Assembly (NCBI RefSeq): GCF_024868665.1
Contig: NC_079891.1
Location: 11,327,573 to 11,391,572, forward strand
DNA length: 64,000 nucleotides
Source: Triplophysa rosa
Taxonomy: Eukaryota; Chordata; Actinopteri; Cypriniformes; Nemacheilidae
Reading direction: 5' to 3'
Shown here piece by piece: positions 22,640 through 34,199 of the stretch. Within the stretch, counting starts at the first letter, position 1. The number at the start of each line of letters is the position of its first letter. The translations under genes and the position numbers were made by a program. Below the pieces are notes generated by a model that was given only the letters and a program-made list of their open reading frames with translations, did not search any database and had not been told where the DNA came from.

Positions 22640-23157
22640 CGCCTGGGCCGGCCTGCTGGCGTTGACCATTTTATCGATCGGTGTCCAGTGATGGAGGTGG
22701 GGACAATGATCCGACTCCCCGCAGGCTGCCTCCGGTCAGAATGGCTGGTACCAAATACATGTGCGTATAAGGGGGTACATACCCGGCTCTGGTGGATTCA
22801 GGCTGTAACCAAACCTCTATCCATCAAAGCCTGGTTCGGCCCGGGGCATTGGATAATAGCCGCATGGCACAGGTACGGTGTGTACAAGGGGATGTGGTGA
22901 AGTATCTGTTAATGCCCGCTGTCATCCAATTCATGGGACAAAAGCATAGAATAGAGGTAGCGGTTAATCCGCACCTCCGACACCCGCTGATTCTGGGGAC
23001 TAATTGGCCTGCTTTCACAGAATTATTGGGGTACTTATGTGCGGGTGTCACTTGGGGAACGGAGGCACAGGGAGATGATGTGCTCGTGCAGGCTGGGGAG
23101 GCTGAACCGGGACTGCCGGCATCTGGTTCAGGGGAATCGAGAGGAATCGAGGGGTGA
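22640..23157 (+). pseudogene. Gmr1 copy A zinc-knuckle remnant and aspartic protease
   Basis: The zinc knuckle is degraded (only the IDRCPVMEVG end survives). From 22792 the frame gives VDSGCNQTSIH, the DSG active-site triad of a retroviral-type protease, then VAVNPHLRHPLILGTNWP. Stops and shifts surround it. Compare the intact version in copy B at 33102-34076. Confidence 0.75.
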
Positions 23158-23229
23158 ATCCTCTCGGATCGCGATGACTTTCCCCTGGAACAGTCCCGGG
23201 ATGAGTCACTCAAATTTGCATTCGAACAG

Positions 23230-24400
23230 GTCCGGTATGTGGACGGTCAGCCTCTCCAACCCGCCCGACCGCGTTCCTACCCTTATGTTGCAATTATAAA
23301 AGACCGGTTGTATCGAGTGACCCAAGACGCTCAGACAAAGGAAGACACAACCCAGTTGTTAGTTCCACGGGGCTGTCGGGAAATGCTTTTCCAGGCAGCA
23401 CATTGTAATCCTATGGCGGGACATTTAGGACAGACAACGACACTAAATCGCCTAATGGCCCGATTCTTTTGGCTGGGCATTCACGAGAACGTGCACAGGT
23501 GGTGCGCCACGTGTCGTGAATGTAAGTTGGTAAACCCACCGGCCTCCCCAAAAGCGCCATTGCACCCCTTACCCTTAATGCAGGTCCCCTTCGATACAAT
23601 TGGTATGGACCTCATCGGGCCATTAGAGCGATCGGCGAGAGGACATCGATTTGCACTAGTCCTGGTGGATTATGCAACCCGATATCTCGAAGCTGTGCCG
23701 TTCCACAGCATCTCCGCTAAGAGTGTTGCGGAGGCACTGTTTTGCGTAATGTCCCGCGTGGGGATCCCCCGGGAGATCCTCTCGGATCAAGGCACAGCGT
23801 TCAGGTCGTACCAGTGTTTTCCACCCTCAAACAGATGGCCTGGTTGAGCGGTTTAATCGCACGTTAAAAACCATGATTCGTAAATTCGTTCACGAAGATG
23901 CCAAAAATTGGGATAAATGGTTGGAGCCCCTCTTATTCGCTGTGCGAGAGGTCCCACAAGCCTCCACAGGGTTTTCCCCCTTTGAGCTTCTCTTTGGAAG
24001 CCAGCCCCGAGGGGGTTTGGACGTCCTAAGAGACTTGGGAAGACGGACCCTCCAGCAGCAAAAACGAAATTCAACATGTCCTGGGCCTGAGAACAAAACT
24101 CCATACACTGGGGTGGCTATCGATGAAGAATTTATTACAGGCTCAGGATGCTGTATAACAGGGGAACCAACTCACGGAAATTTACACCGGGAGAAAAAGT
24201 GCTTGTTTTACTCCCAACGTCAAGTTCCAAATTACTAGCGAAGTGGCAAGGACCGTTTAAGGTCACATGGCAAGTTGGAGATCTCGATTATGAGGTAATA
24301 CGATCAGATAGGAGTGGGGCGTGTCAAATTTACCACCTCAATCTCCTTAAAAAAATCACTCGCTCTGGCTCCAGGGGGAGATCACCTCTCACCCTCCCAG
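23230..24400 (+). pseudogene. Gmr1 copy A integrase
   Basis: The frame at 23239-23847 holds the HHCC zinc-binding domain (AHCNPMAGH, then CATCREC) and the catalytic core with the first Asp in MDLIGPLE and the second in SDQGTAF. About 80 bp after the second Asp are missing. The next frame (23873-24238, preceded by GLVERFNRTLK with the catalytic Glu) and 24148-24408 give the C-terminus, with a GPF module (AKWQGPFKV). Inactive because of deletion and frameshifts. Confidence 0.8.
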
Positions 24401-24479
24401 CTCACTGACGTGGCCAAGTTGCAGGTAAAATTTGCGGACGTGTTCTCGCCTCTACCTGGTTGAACGAACCTCATTCAGC

Positions 24480-25262
24480 ACCATATCAAGACGGCTCCGG
24501 GCGTAGTAGTTTGCAGCCGGCCCTATCGTTTATCTGAGCACAAGAAAAATGTGGTTCAGACGGAATTAGCGGAAATGCTGGAAATGAGGGTAATAGAAGA
24601 ATCCAACAGTGACTGACGAGACTGATAGTTTTTGTTCCCAAAACGGACGGCTTAGTCAGGTTCTGTGTGGATTACCGCAAGGTGTATGCGGTATCAAAGT
24701 TCGATGCCTATCTAATGCCATGGGTCGACGAATTGCTTGATTGGCTAGGCACGGCTCGTTTTTATTCGACACTAGACTTAACGAAAGGATATTGGCTGAT
24801 CCCCTGGTATCTAAGGAAAAAACAGCCTTCACCACACCGTTCGGATTACACCAATTCGTAACACTTCAGTTCGGGTTGTTCGGCGCGCTGGCCACCTTTC
24901 AGCGTCTCATGGACCGTATCCTCCGACCCCATACAACATATGCTGCTGTTTACCTAGATGATATTATCATTTACAGCAACGACTGGCAGCGGCATATCCA
25001 ACATCTAAGGGCGGTCCTGGGAGCGCTGAGGGCGGCCGGTCTCACGGCCAACCTGAAGAAGTGTGCGGTTGGGCTGGTGGAGGTCAGGTATCTGGGCTTT
25101 CACTTGGGACACGGACAAGTGCAGCCCCAAATTAATAAGACCGCAGCCGTTGTGACGTGTCCGAGTCCTAAGACCAAAAAGGAGGTAAGACAGTTCCTGG
25201 GGCTGGTGAGATACTACCGGCGCTTTGAGCCCAACTATTCGGACCTCACCAGCCCAATGACT
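24480..25262 (+). pseudogene. Gmr1 copy A reverse transcriptase
   Basis: Located downstream of integrase. Frames 24667-24861 and 24741-25304 together show DGLVRFCVDYRKV, DLTKGYW, FVTLQFGLFGALATFQRLMD and the catalytic YLDD. The connection-domain start LGLVRYYRRF follows, then the sequence switches to LTR. An in-frame stop lies near 24618. Confidence 0.8.
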
Positions 25263-25408
25263 TATACTGGATTCTTACTTGCTCTCAGCATGCTGAAGGA
25301 ATAGCTGCTTGTGTTTTGTGTTTGTTGGATTGTTTACCTCTGTTGTTAATTGAGAATAAAAGCCTGTGTCAGTCCAGCCAACCCCGTCCTTTTCCTTCCT
25401 GACTACTG

Positions 25409-26535
25409 GGGCCTGTTTCAGAAAGCAGGGTAAGAGCAAACTCAGAGTAAGTTAACCCCGGAAAACGGGATACTCAGGGTTTTCCGTTTCAGAATGCGAG
25501 GTATGTCAAACCCACGACCACGGGGTAAGTCAAGCCTGTTTCAGAAATCGAGGTATCTTATACTCAGAGTGAGTAACCATAGTAACCTACTCTGTGAACA
25601 ACCTGGTCGGGAGCAGGTTTTATTCCACAAACCTGGGGTTTGTTACAATCTCCGCCCCCTTTTCGAAGCGCGAGCGGTGTTGAAATTGCGTATGCCATTT
25701 GTTTATTCATTCGTTTTCCCGCGTACAATTTCGTCACAGCTGCATTAATTCGGAGAGAGTTAAATTTACGTCAGGAGAGAAGGGTGATGCCCCGTTTGGA
25801 TGTTTTATCATATCTGGAGGATTTTTTATTTGAGCGATACAGTTTTCTTTACAGTCCATTACATATATCCACACTCTGCTTCATCCTTACATCACAAACC
25901 TCACTCGTCAGGGCTGTGCTCTTACATCTGAGCAGATTCTTTGTATGGCCTTACGTTTCTTTGCTTATGGTAGCTTTCTGTATAACACTGGGGATGCAGA
26001 ATACATTAGCAAGGCAACAGTATGCAGAGCGGTAAGAAAAGTGTGCCTCGGTCTCAAGCACTTTTTGCACATTTTTGTTAAGTTTCCTGGCCACAAACCT
26101 GTGAGAGCCATCAAAGAGGAGTTTCACAGGATTGCAGGTGAATGGTGTACATCTTTCTAAATTAGGCTGATCAAATAAATATGGTTCTGCTAAGAACGTC
26201 TTGCTTCCACCTCTGGAAGTAAGCTAATAATTCAAATGCCCTTTAGGATTTCCCAATGTGATTGGATGCATTGATGGCACCCATATTCTCATCATCGCTC
26301 TTTCCCAAAATGAGGCCGATTATGTCAATCGGAAGTCCATCCACAGCATTAATGTGCAGGTACAGTAACATGGCATAATGTTTCCTAATGTCAAAGACTG
26401 TGTCCAAGTGCAGTAACTCTAATGTCTTTGTTTGTCACTGTGAAGATCATATGTGATGCTGCACACATAATTACAAATGTGGAGGCTAAGTGGCCCGGCT
26501 CGGTTCATGACTCACGGATATATCGTGATATATTG
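25409..26535 (+). pseudogene. PIF/Harbinger (HARBI1-like) transposase, broken, with introns
   Basis: Starts with GGGCCTGTTTCAGAAAGCAGG, a Harbinger-type terminal repeat; the inward repeat unit CCTGTTTCAGAA recurs at 25528. Coding runs from about 25780, frameshifts near 25850-25940, then 25945-26137 (MALRFFAYGSFLYNTGD, a HARBI1 block). GT-AG introns separate exon 2 (26247-26359, GCIDGTHI with the first catalytic Asp) and exon 3 (26446-26535, WPGSVHDSRIY with the second Asp). The exon carrying the catalytic Glu and the right terminal repeat were not found. HARBI1-type transposases are DDE enzymes. Confidence 0.8.
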
Positions 26536-27689
26536 TATTCTCCAATCTCTGACCAAAAATACGTCAACTGGCAGCCCATCGTTCCCTGGTGCTTTTACAA
26601 GCTCCATACCTTGGAGGGCTTTGAAGGCGTCATATGGTGCAAATACGTGTTTTTATGTGTCTTTGTTGTGTTATAAGTTGCCCATGCATGTATTAGACAT
26701 GTGAAATTGCAAAAGTTAAAGTGTCGGAACAAAAGATGCATTCTATCTAAAAGCGAATGCTCACCAAGACCTGCCTGAAACGCCTCGTGTAACCACCCCC
26801 CTACAAATCTATGTCAGTTCGTGATATTATTTGACTAAGACCGCCCAAATGTATACGCAAGTAAGATGGGCGTACCTGTCAGTACAATTGCTTTGGAACC
26901 TGATGTTCCAAATATGGTAAGAAGCGTTACATTTCCGTCACACACTTGCAGTATTCAACTAATCACTACGCACTGGTTAACTGGCCAATCATAGCACACC
27001 TCACTTTTCAGAGCAATGAGCTTTGTAAAAAAGCTGCGCGTTTCAGATAGGTCTGGCAAAGAGTAGATACAAACATTCACTGCATTACATCTTTTTTAAT
27101 ACATTTTCTTTTTTAGTGGTTAATTGCAATGAGATTGTGTTTTCCCCGACAAAATAAAGTGTTTTATACCCATTAGTTTTCACTGCATAGGATACTGAGG
27201 GAAGTGTCTGGAGGACTGTCCATTTCAATAACATTTCTTGAATTGCATAAACTCAGTAGCAGTTGCAGGGGTCCACATCATCTGAAAGTCATACATCTGC
27301 TGAGTAAGCACAGAAATGTGGTACAGAGATGAGGAAAATATGATTTTGTTGTGCTATTTTATTGCTTTAATGTATTGTGAATTATTGATTTCTCTCCACA
27401 AAAGGCACAAGGTGCATCCATGTATAAACTTTTTTTAAGTCTTTAAAGGTTGAATATTTGCAAAAAATCAAAAGCTTCAATACGTTGACCTTGACAATAT
27501 AAAGAACACAAACCTAAAACTGGAGATTTAGAAACTATTTCTATATTGTTTACTGACCTAACATCTCTTATTGCAGGTAAAAGATGACACTGATGCCTGC
27601 CTATTATCCATGGAGATTAAAAATAAAATGCATGTTGACCTAAGCATGTATGTGTCGTTTTTTTATTTAGGAATAGTAAAGAAATTGTA
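26536..27689. other. Harbinger-associated or intergenic sequence
   Basis: No coding recognised. 27560-27650 has a splice-acceptor-like TTATTGCAG followed by a short open stretch (KDDTDACLLSMEIKNKM), which might be an exon of an accessory gene, but no domain is clear. Confidence 0.4.
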
Positions 27690-28330
27690 TACCAAAGTTA
27701 CATCCCATGATGCTCAGTCTGTAGTGGTTTGGAGATAATCATCAGGCTGCACCTCCATGACAGGTCTCCTCTCATTTCTGATGATGTGTGTAGTGTAGCA
27801 CATGCAACAGTACAGGCCCTGTCAGCTTCATTCCTTAGACTTTTTATACACTGAAATCCTTAATTCCTATCAGTTGCCCAAAGGTCGTTTCATGATCCTG
27901 TCCTGGCTAGAGCTGCAGTGTAACAGGTTTGGGTCAGGGAATGGTGCCTTTAAACACAGTCCCATCATAAATGTGACTGAAGATTGTTGACTCATGCAGG
28001 TTTGGGTCATTTTGCTTCAGTGCTGGTGATACTGTAGGTTCACATTAGGTCACACACCATTGTAGAGAATTTAGCATAAGCCAAATGGTCGGAGTCATTG
28101 AAAGAAGAGCCATAAACCCCCTCCACTCTCTTTTGGTCTTTTGATGTTGATATCAAGAAACCAGGACGGAGTCAGATCCAAATCCAGGGGGCCTGGACTT
28201 GGGTTGGTGATCTCACCGAAAGTGTTGATAACCCCTTTTGTTTCTCTGTGGGATATTTTACGACTCCTAAGCTTCAAAGCAGAGGTGAGAAGTCTCTCTC
28301 TTCTGTCTCATCCGCTTAACATCTGAGGCT
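27690..28330 (-). pseudogene. Possible Harbinger-related antisense fragments
   Basis: Minus strand 27718-27830 reads a C-terminal-like stretch (IIRNERRPVMEVQPDDYLQ) similar to the end of HARBI1-type transposases. 28095-28277 gives an open 60-residue frame from a splice-like context. Opposite in orientation to the transposase at 25409-26535, so if real it belongs to another insertion or a rearranged copy. Weak evidence. Confidence 0.3.
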
Positions 28331-29092
28331 ACCCAGAGAAACTTCTCTGACAAATAGGAACTTGTGTGATTAAACTGTCTTTTTCTATGAATATATCTAA
28401 ATATCTAGGATATATGTTGTCACTCTTGCCATTTTTAAATAATCTGTAATTGTTTAATGCAGGTTTTGTTTGTATTCGTACAAAGTACCTCCAAATGAAT
28501 CATGACTTGATGCAATTCAAACCTTAGCATATTTGATATATAAACGTTTGTCTTTACAATTCCTCCTTGTTTATATATATATTGTGTGACCATAGAACAC
28601 TTTCTTTTCATTGTTATAATTTGGAATGGTATTTTGTAAAGTTGCCAGGAGGTCATAAAGATGCAAATTAGCGGTTGAGTGGACAAAGAACCTCTTTCCT
28701 GCTCAACTCTGATTGGTCGATTCAAACTCAGGTGGGCATGCCCTCTCATGAGGTTAAATATATTCTTCTCTCTTCTGCTATATACCGGCCCTCAAAACTT
28801 GGTTCATGGCTTCTCTTCGGAGACTGCCCTTTTCCCCGCACTGAGGGTAAAGAAGGAACAATGGCCTTCTGCTGCCACGTGGCAGCCATGCTGCCGATCA
28901 CGAGGCCCGGGATTTTCCAGCTGGACTGCATTCTGAAACCTTTTGAACAATTCCATCTCTACACGCACATATGGATATCGGTCCAGCACAGAGCTTGCAA
29001 GTATCCGTTTCTATTCATAGAATAGCTGCGTTAAGTCTGTGCCTCTTTGTTAAAGATGATTTTTATTGGTGTTCAGAAATCGCTGCCATGCC

Positions 29093-29123
<31 letters not shown>

Positions 29124-30364
29124 CGCGCTTCCTAGCGCGTTTGTGTTTCATGTATTTGTTTGTTTTATGCGATCGTCATTGTTTTTTACCATGTAGAGTA
29201 GAGTTTAATAAACAACCATATATATTCATTTGTGATGGGTTTTCTGTATTCACGCTCACAAACTTGGTCTGTGTTTGATTATCGCTACCTTTGCTCTAAA
29301 TCCTGTTTGGTAAAGTCAAGTTACTTATGGCCATGATATAATGTGAAGTATATAATATCATTGATGCATTCGCGGGACGAATGCATACAAGTGTTGTTAT
29401 GCTTTATATTACTAATCAGAGACCGTAAAATATGTATATTTGATCATGATTATTATAAGTATTTCCTTTGAGCTAAACTAATTCCTTGACCGAAATTGAT
29501 GTTTTAAATAACTCATTTCATGGATGTGATATTGATAGATCTGGTGGAGAACCATATTTGGTGAGCCTAGCTCATCATTACCTTAACTAGCTAAAACCGC
29601 TACACCATCTAAGAGATTTAATCAGTCAGCTTCAACAATCAACAATCGTCAACAATTAAATCCAGCTAACTGAGTTAGTGGGGTACGAAGAGGATCGAGG
29701 ACGCCCGGATGTGCGTCATGATGAGCGTGTGTGATGACCACCAGTATCTCAGGTATGTTTTATTATTATTATATAGCTTTGTAGGTTGTGTAGCCCTTCC
29801 ATTAGTTTTGCTTATCTGTTTTGTTTCTTTCCATGTTATCCATTCAGGTGTTTGATATGCCTAAGGTGCATTGCGGTGGGATGACGGAATGGTTAAACGT
29901 TGTTATGCGTGCGGCATGCAACTGAAATACTCTGGATTTGCTACTAGCATTCCCTCCCTGTCCTTTGCTTTGCTGCGCTGTTACTTGCTATATGGGCCGG
30001 CGGTTGCTTCTGCTTCATGAATTTCCCATCATGGGGCATGATGAGAAGGCTACTGAATCTCATTTAGTGGGCTGATACGACACATTGCAGTCACCATTGA
30101 GCCTTGTTTTTTTTGTTTAAAGGATATTGTTTATTTCTTGGTTGTTTGTTTTGGTCGTTATTTCCATTTGCATCGTATTCTTTGACATGTTTATTTCTTT
30201 ATTTTCTTTGAATCAAAGTGTTTCCTTTAATGCAGGCAGCTGCACATCCATGGTTGTTTGTTTTCGGGGCCTGCTGACATTACTATTTCACAATTCAGAA
30301 GCACAATTCAGATGGGAAATAAGAGGGCATAAACAGTAATGTCCATAGTGTTGAGTGTGACGAC
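28331..30364. other. No gene; microsatellite and possible degenerate LTR
   Basis: A (CT)n tract lies at 29095-29122. 28640-29540 has a promoter-like CTATATACC near 28780, an AATAAA at 29206, and TGGTGGAGAACC at 29542, which could be an LTR followed by a primer site of the outer gypsy relic at 31930. This is only an inference. A 12-bp inverted repeat (GATGCATTCG/CGAATGCAT) sits at 29363-29388. Confidence 0.35.
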
Positions 30365-30669
30365 CTTTGTGCAGCTATAGGTTTTTTTTTAGTGAATTGC
30401 TGTTTATTTTCTGTCTCTAAAGTTGTGGTGGCAACAGACTGGAGGATCAGCGTCTATTCCTTTCACTTTCACTTGGTGGTGGTGCCCTTCACTGTGCTCC
30501 CTGGTGAGGTGCAGTGTGTTTTCTATTGTGTGAACGCACGTGTTGTTGCTTTGTTCAGGAGAGTATTCTGGTTTCTCCTAAGGGAGTGTAGATGCTAACG
30601 TTTTATTCTGAGAGTTTGGTTTTGATTTGTTTTTGTTTTTCCTTCTTGTATGTATATTTAAGTGATGTG

Positions 30670-30964
30670 TTGTGAGGCCAAGTATGGTGTTCCATACTCG
30701 GAATCCATGTGCACACACACACAGCAGTGAGTAACGGAAACACCGTGAACAAACACCCAGAGCAGTGAGCAGCCATTGCTGCGGCGCCCGGGGTGTTTGG
30801 GTGTTCGGTGCCTTGCTCAAGGGTCTCACCTCAGCCGTGGTATTGAAGGTGGAGGAGGCTGATCTTTCAATCCCCCCACCTTCAATCCCTGCTGGTACTG
30901 AGGCTCAAACCGGCAACGTTTGGGTTACAAGTCTGAGTCTCTAACCATTAGGCCACGACTGCCC
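30670..30964 (-). mobile_element. tRNA-derived SINE
   Basis: The minus strand begins GGGCAGTCGTGGCCTAATGG, with an A-box-like TGGCCTAATGG (30945-30955) and a B-box-like GGTTTGAGCCT (30901-30911) about 34 bp apart, as in a tRNA-derived RNA polymerase III promoter. The body contains the conserved fish motif TGCCTTGCTCAAGG on the plus strand complement side. The 3' boundary near 30670 is approximate. Confidence 0.7.
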
Positions 30965-31150
30965 ACAGTGTTAAGAGTGAAGACCTTTGGGCAAAACAGG
31001 GCAAGAAAAATCATCATTGACTCCACACACCCAGCACACAAACTCTTTGATCTGCTGTCCTCTGGCCGGCGCTTTAGAGCACCAAACACCAGGACTTCCA
31101 GACACAGAAGCAGCTTCTTCCCCCAGGCAATCTCCCTCCTAAACAGATAA
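30965..31150 (+). pseudogene. LINE ORF2 C-terminal fragment
   Basis: The frame ends DSTHPAHKLFDLLSSGRRF and SSFFPQAISLLNR before a stop near 31150. A PAH-LF-LLPSG-RR and SFFPQA-LLN pattern is a common C-terminus of fish non-LTR retrotransposon ORF2 proteins. 5'-truncated; only the tail remains. Confidence 0.7.
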
Positions 31151-31929
31151 CTGCTCCTTAAGAGCAATATTCCACTTCCACTACTCCTATAGTGTGCACT
31201 ACTGTGCCTTATTATATCTACATCTTATGTATACATGTATATAACACTACCTCTACTTACTAAATTATCCATTTGCACAAGTGTACATACAATCTGTTAA
31301 TATGTTTATTCTACTATATATTACCCGGTACAATGTCTCTTATATGTTATTATTCCCCATTTTCTGTAAAATAGTCTTTATTTTATATATGCACAATTTA
31401 GAATCTTTTAGACTGTAAATCGTATTATATTGTATTGTCATTGTGTTGAATGTCTGTACTAGAAGCTTCCAACACCAAAGACAATTCCTTGTGTGTGCAA
31501 GCACACTTGGCAATAAAGCTCTTCTGATTCTGATTCTGATTCTTTGTGCAGCTATAGTTTTATTTTGTCATGTAGAAACCCAATTATCAACATGTTGGTT
31601 GATTATGTATTGTATTTAATAAAGTGATTTTATAATTGCATGCTTGTCTTCAGCCGAAGAGAATCTAAGTGCTTTGCTCTTCTGTTTAGGCTGACTCCCC
31701 AGTAACGCCCCTGGGGTGGCATAGTCGAGTTCATTTTGCTTTAGTAGTTCATTCAAACTTTTTGTCCCCCGTGGAAGAGCAGATTCTGGCACATTAGTAT
31801 TTCAACTATGGAAGCAGAGCCCACTACAACTTTATTTGAAGTTCGAGGGGAGGCAATTAGATGGGAATGAGAGGGAACGCTGGGTGGTGTATGAAGCCGG
31901 AGCCAGTCGGTTACTTTAGTAAGTGGGAT

Positions 31930-32223
31930 TCAGTGTGGGGTGCTGGGCGAATCTGGATTGGGCTCGGGTCATGAGGGTCAGTCATCCGAGTTATGGGAGC
32001 TGCGGAAATTGTTGTTTCAACAATAGATCTGCATACGCAAACCATTGCCCATACTCAAGTTTCTCACTCGCGAGGCCGATCTCCTCGGTTGAACAGCATT
32101 ATTTGTAGGCGGTGTCAGCAACCAGGCCATTTTGCTCTAGAGTGTCATGGGGAGCAACGACCTCCTCGCCCTCCTCCTTATGGCCCCTTGCTGACCCTCC
32201 CTCTGAGTTGGTGCCATCGCTGA
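31930..32223 (+). pseudogene. Outer Ty3/gypsy gag fragment with zinc knuckle
   Basis: The frame at 31993-32223 has a clear CCHC knuckle (CRRCQQPGHFALEC, spacing CX2CX4HX4C), the nucleic-acid-binding motif of retroelement nucleocapsids, with a Pro-rich tail. Upstream frames are broken. It is cut at 32231 by Gmr1 copy B, whose first duplicated bases would be CTCAG (32227-32231). The likely continuation is the RT fragment at 38985-39655. Confidence 0.7.
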
Positions 32224-32231
32224 TTTCTCAG

Positions 32232-32602
32232 TGTGGCAAGGGGGCGTGGTTTAGCGAGGTCTGCGCCGAAGGGAGGAGGCGTGAGAAAGACAGCAGTAAG
32301 TAGGTCAAGTTCACATTACGATCAGCTGTGTCTCGTTACAGTGATTGGTGAGGAGACGCATAAGAAGCTGCGGGAGTTAACAGCGTGGGGGAGAGAGCAG
32401 CTGGGAAACGCGCCACATCATCTGGAGGACTAGAAAGTTTACCTCGAAGAATTCATACGGAACTATATGTAAAGTTGTATGCTGATTAAAAGTGCCATAG
32501 GGCGACTTTGTTAATTTATTTTTGTGTCAATAAAGCGCATCTTCGTTTCCCAGCCACGCCGACCCCGCCTGCTTTCTTCCTACCTCTATGAACTGAATTA
32601 CA
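32232..32602 (+). repeat. Gmr1 copy B 5' LTR
   Basis: Starts TGTGGCAAGGGGGCGTGG and ends GAATTACA; AATAAA at about 32530. The primer-binding site follows after one base. Confidence 0.88.
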
Positions 32603-32645
32603 CTGGTGCCAAAACTCGGGAAGAAAGGAGTGAGCTGCCGCCGCC

Positions 32646-33101
32646 ATGCAGTCCCCGCCAACCACGCCATTTGCGGACGTGATCCAGTCACTCGCCGGTC
32701 TTCACCGTGAACACCACCAGGCACTGCTGAGTCTTCAGGAAGACCAAGAACGATGCTTCCAAGTCCTCGTCCAGGCTCAGCAGGAAGAGCGCGAGGCGTT
32801 CCGGAGCTGGCTAAGTCGGGAAGGAGCCGCGAGGGAGCCATCGGCCGCACCCCCAGCCGCTGGTCCCCCTTCACAAGATGGGAGCTCAGGACAACCCGGA
32901 GGCATTTCTCGAGCTGTTCGAGAGGTCCGCGGAGATTGCAGGCTGTCCGCTGGAAGTCAGTTGCCTGTCCCGAATCGCCTGGTATACGCGGACCTCAAGA
33001 AAGCTATCCTCCAGCGGGTCGGCTGAGCCCCGCTGAACCCCGAGCAGCACCATCAGCGGTTTCGCTCACTCGAGCTTGGGGAGTGCGGCCAGCCCTTCGC
33101 G
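32646..33101 (+). pseudogene. Gmr1 copy B gag N-terminal part
   Basis: The ATG at 32646 opens MQSPPTTPFADVIQSLAGLH with a following Gln/Glu-rich coiled-coil-like stretch (REHHQALLSLQEDQERCF). The frame shifts near 32880 so that the capsid start (MGAQDNPEAFLELFERSAE) is in another frame, and about 50 bp of capsid are missing compared with copy A. It ends at a stop near 33026 before the intact gag-protease frame. Confidence 0.75.
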
Positions 33102-34076
33102 ATGGCCCAACAGCTCCGGGACGCATGCCGCAAATGGCTGATGGCCGACGAAAGCGATGCCGAGGGAATCATCGACAAGGTGACACTGGAGCAGTTCGTG
33201 GCGCGGCTGCCAACGAAGACCGCGCAGTGGGTCCAATGTCACCGGCAGGCATCGCTGAGTCAGGCCATCCAGTTGGCGGAGGACCAGATGGTGGCGTGCC
33301 CCGGGGTCGGCCTTCCCCGACCATCTACATCTCTCCCTCTTTCGGTGTCTACCCCCTCTTTGTCCAAACCTATCCCTTTTCCCAGGACCCGGACAGACCT
33401 CGTCCCCAGGCCAGCACCCCGGACCCTGGAGCCAGCGGAAACCTTCCGGCCAGTCCAGCGAGGAGCGGGCCGGTACAGCAGGCCTGCCGGGCCTGTCGTC
33501 ACTCCAGCCTCTCCTCACCAATCTCCTGGCTTACTTCCTGCCGCTGAGGCGGCGGAAAGGTCTGGGCCGATCTGTTGGCAGTGTAGGGAGCCGGGTCACA
33601 CGATCGACCGCTGCCATGTGATGGAGGTCGGTATGGTAATCCGGATCCCCGACTCGCCACAGATTGCCCCCGATTCAGCCGGCCTGTATCAGATACCTGT
33701 TAGTATAAAGGGGAATACATATCAGGCCTTGGTGGATTCAGGGTGTAACCAGACCTCCATCCACCAACGTCTGATTAAATCCATGGCAGAGGATAAGTGC
33801 CGCATGGTTAAGGTACGGTGCGTGCACGGGGACATGGTGAACTACCCTTTAGTGTCGCTGCCAATCCAATTTCGGGGACAAAAGCATAGCATAGAGGTGG
33901 CGGTTAATCCGCACCTCCGACATCCGCTAATTTTGGGGACAAATTGGCCGATGTTTACAGTGTTATTGGGGCAATTGTGTGCAGATGTTGCTTGGGCAAA
34001 GCGAGGGCGGTCGCGCAGGCGGGAGAAGTGGAGCCAGAGCCACGGGGATCAGACTCCGGGGAACGGCGCACCGTAG
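33102..34076 (+). CDS. Gmr1 copy B gag-protease open frame
   Basis: 324 residues without interruption. It starts within gag at MAQQLRDACRKWLMADE, the SCAN-like capsid C-terminal segment (EQFVARLPTKTAQWVQC, then AIQLAEDQMVACPG). Next come a Pro/Ser-rich linker, a CCHC zinc knuckle at residues 158-171 (CWQCREPGHTIDRC) and an aspartic protease with DSG at residues 212-214, followed by HPLILGTNWP. The true start of gag is upstream and separated by frameshifts. Gag would form the particle core; the protease would cleave the polyprotein. Confidence 0.82.
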   Translation: MAQQLRDACRKWLMADESDAEGIIDKVTLEQFVARLPTKTAQWVQCHRQASLSQAIQLAEDQMVACPGVGLPRPSTSLPLSVSTPSLSKPIPFPRTRTDLVPRPAPRTLEPAETFRPVQRGAGRYSRPAGPVVTPASPHQSPGLLPAAEAAERSGPICWQCREPGHTIDRCHVMEVGMVIRIPDSPQIAPDSAGLYQIPVSIKGNTYQALVDSGCNQTSIHQRLIKSMAEDKCRMVKVRCVHGDMVNYPLVSLPIQFRGQKHSIEVAVNPHLRHPLILGTNWPMFTVLLGQLCADVAWAKRGRSRRREKWSQSHGDQTPGNGAP

Positions 34077-34199
34077 AAAGACAACAGCTTTCTCGGTGCG
34101 ACGATTTCCCCCTAGAGCAGTCCCACAATGACTCTCTCAAACATGCTTTGAGCAGGTCCGTTCCATCGACGGACAGCTTCTCCACCCCGCGCAGCCGGT

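Larger units (their letters stand above)
21356..25408 (+). mobile_element. Gmr1-like Ty3/gypsy element, copy A, decayed
   Basis: 5' LTR, primer-binding site, gag, protease, integrase, then reverse transcriptase, and a 3' LTR fragment. The order with integrase before RT is that of the Gmr1 clade, which is Ty3/gypsy by sequence but Ty1/copia in layout. The 3' part is deleted: the RT jumps at about 25262 into the middle of an LTR (homologous to 21573 onward), losing RNase H, polypurine tract and U3. The LTR fragment stops at 25408, where a Harbinger end begins. Frameshifts and stops are numerous. Confidence 0.85.
30381..31541 (+). mobile_element. LINE-type insertion with 16-bp target duplication
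   Basis: CTTTGTGCAGCTATAG occurs at 30365-30380 and again at 31542-31557, consistent with target-primed reverse transcription. The 3' end has AATAAAGCTCTT followed by three CTGATTC-type repeats (31525-31541), a typical non-LTR tail. The insert includes the C-terminal frame of a LINE (30965-31150) and a reversed SINE (30670-30964). The 5' boundary is defined only by the duplication. Confidence 0.65.

Noticed and set aside
25494..25748. 84-aa frame at the start of the Harbinger element
   Set aside because: Lies in terminal-repeat sequence upstream of the transposase exon; no similarity to known proteins seen.
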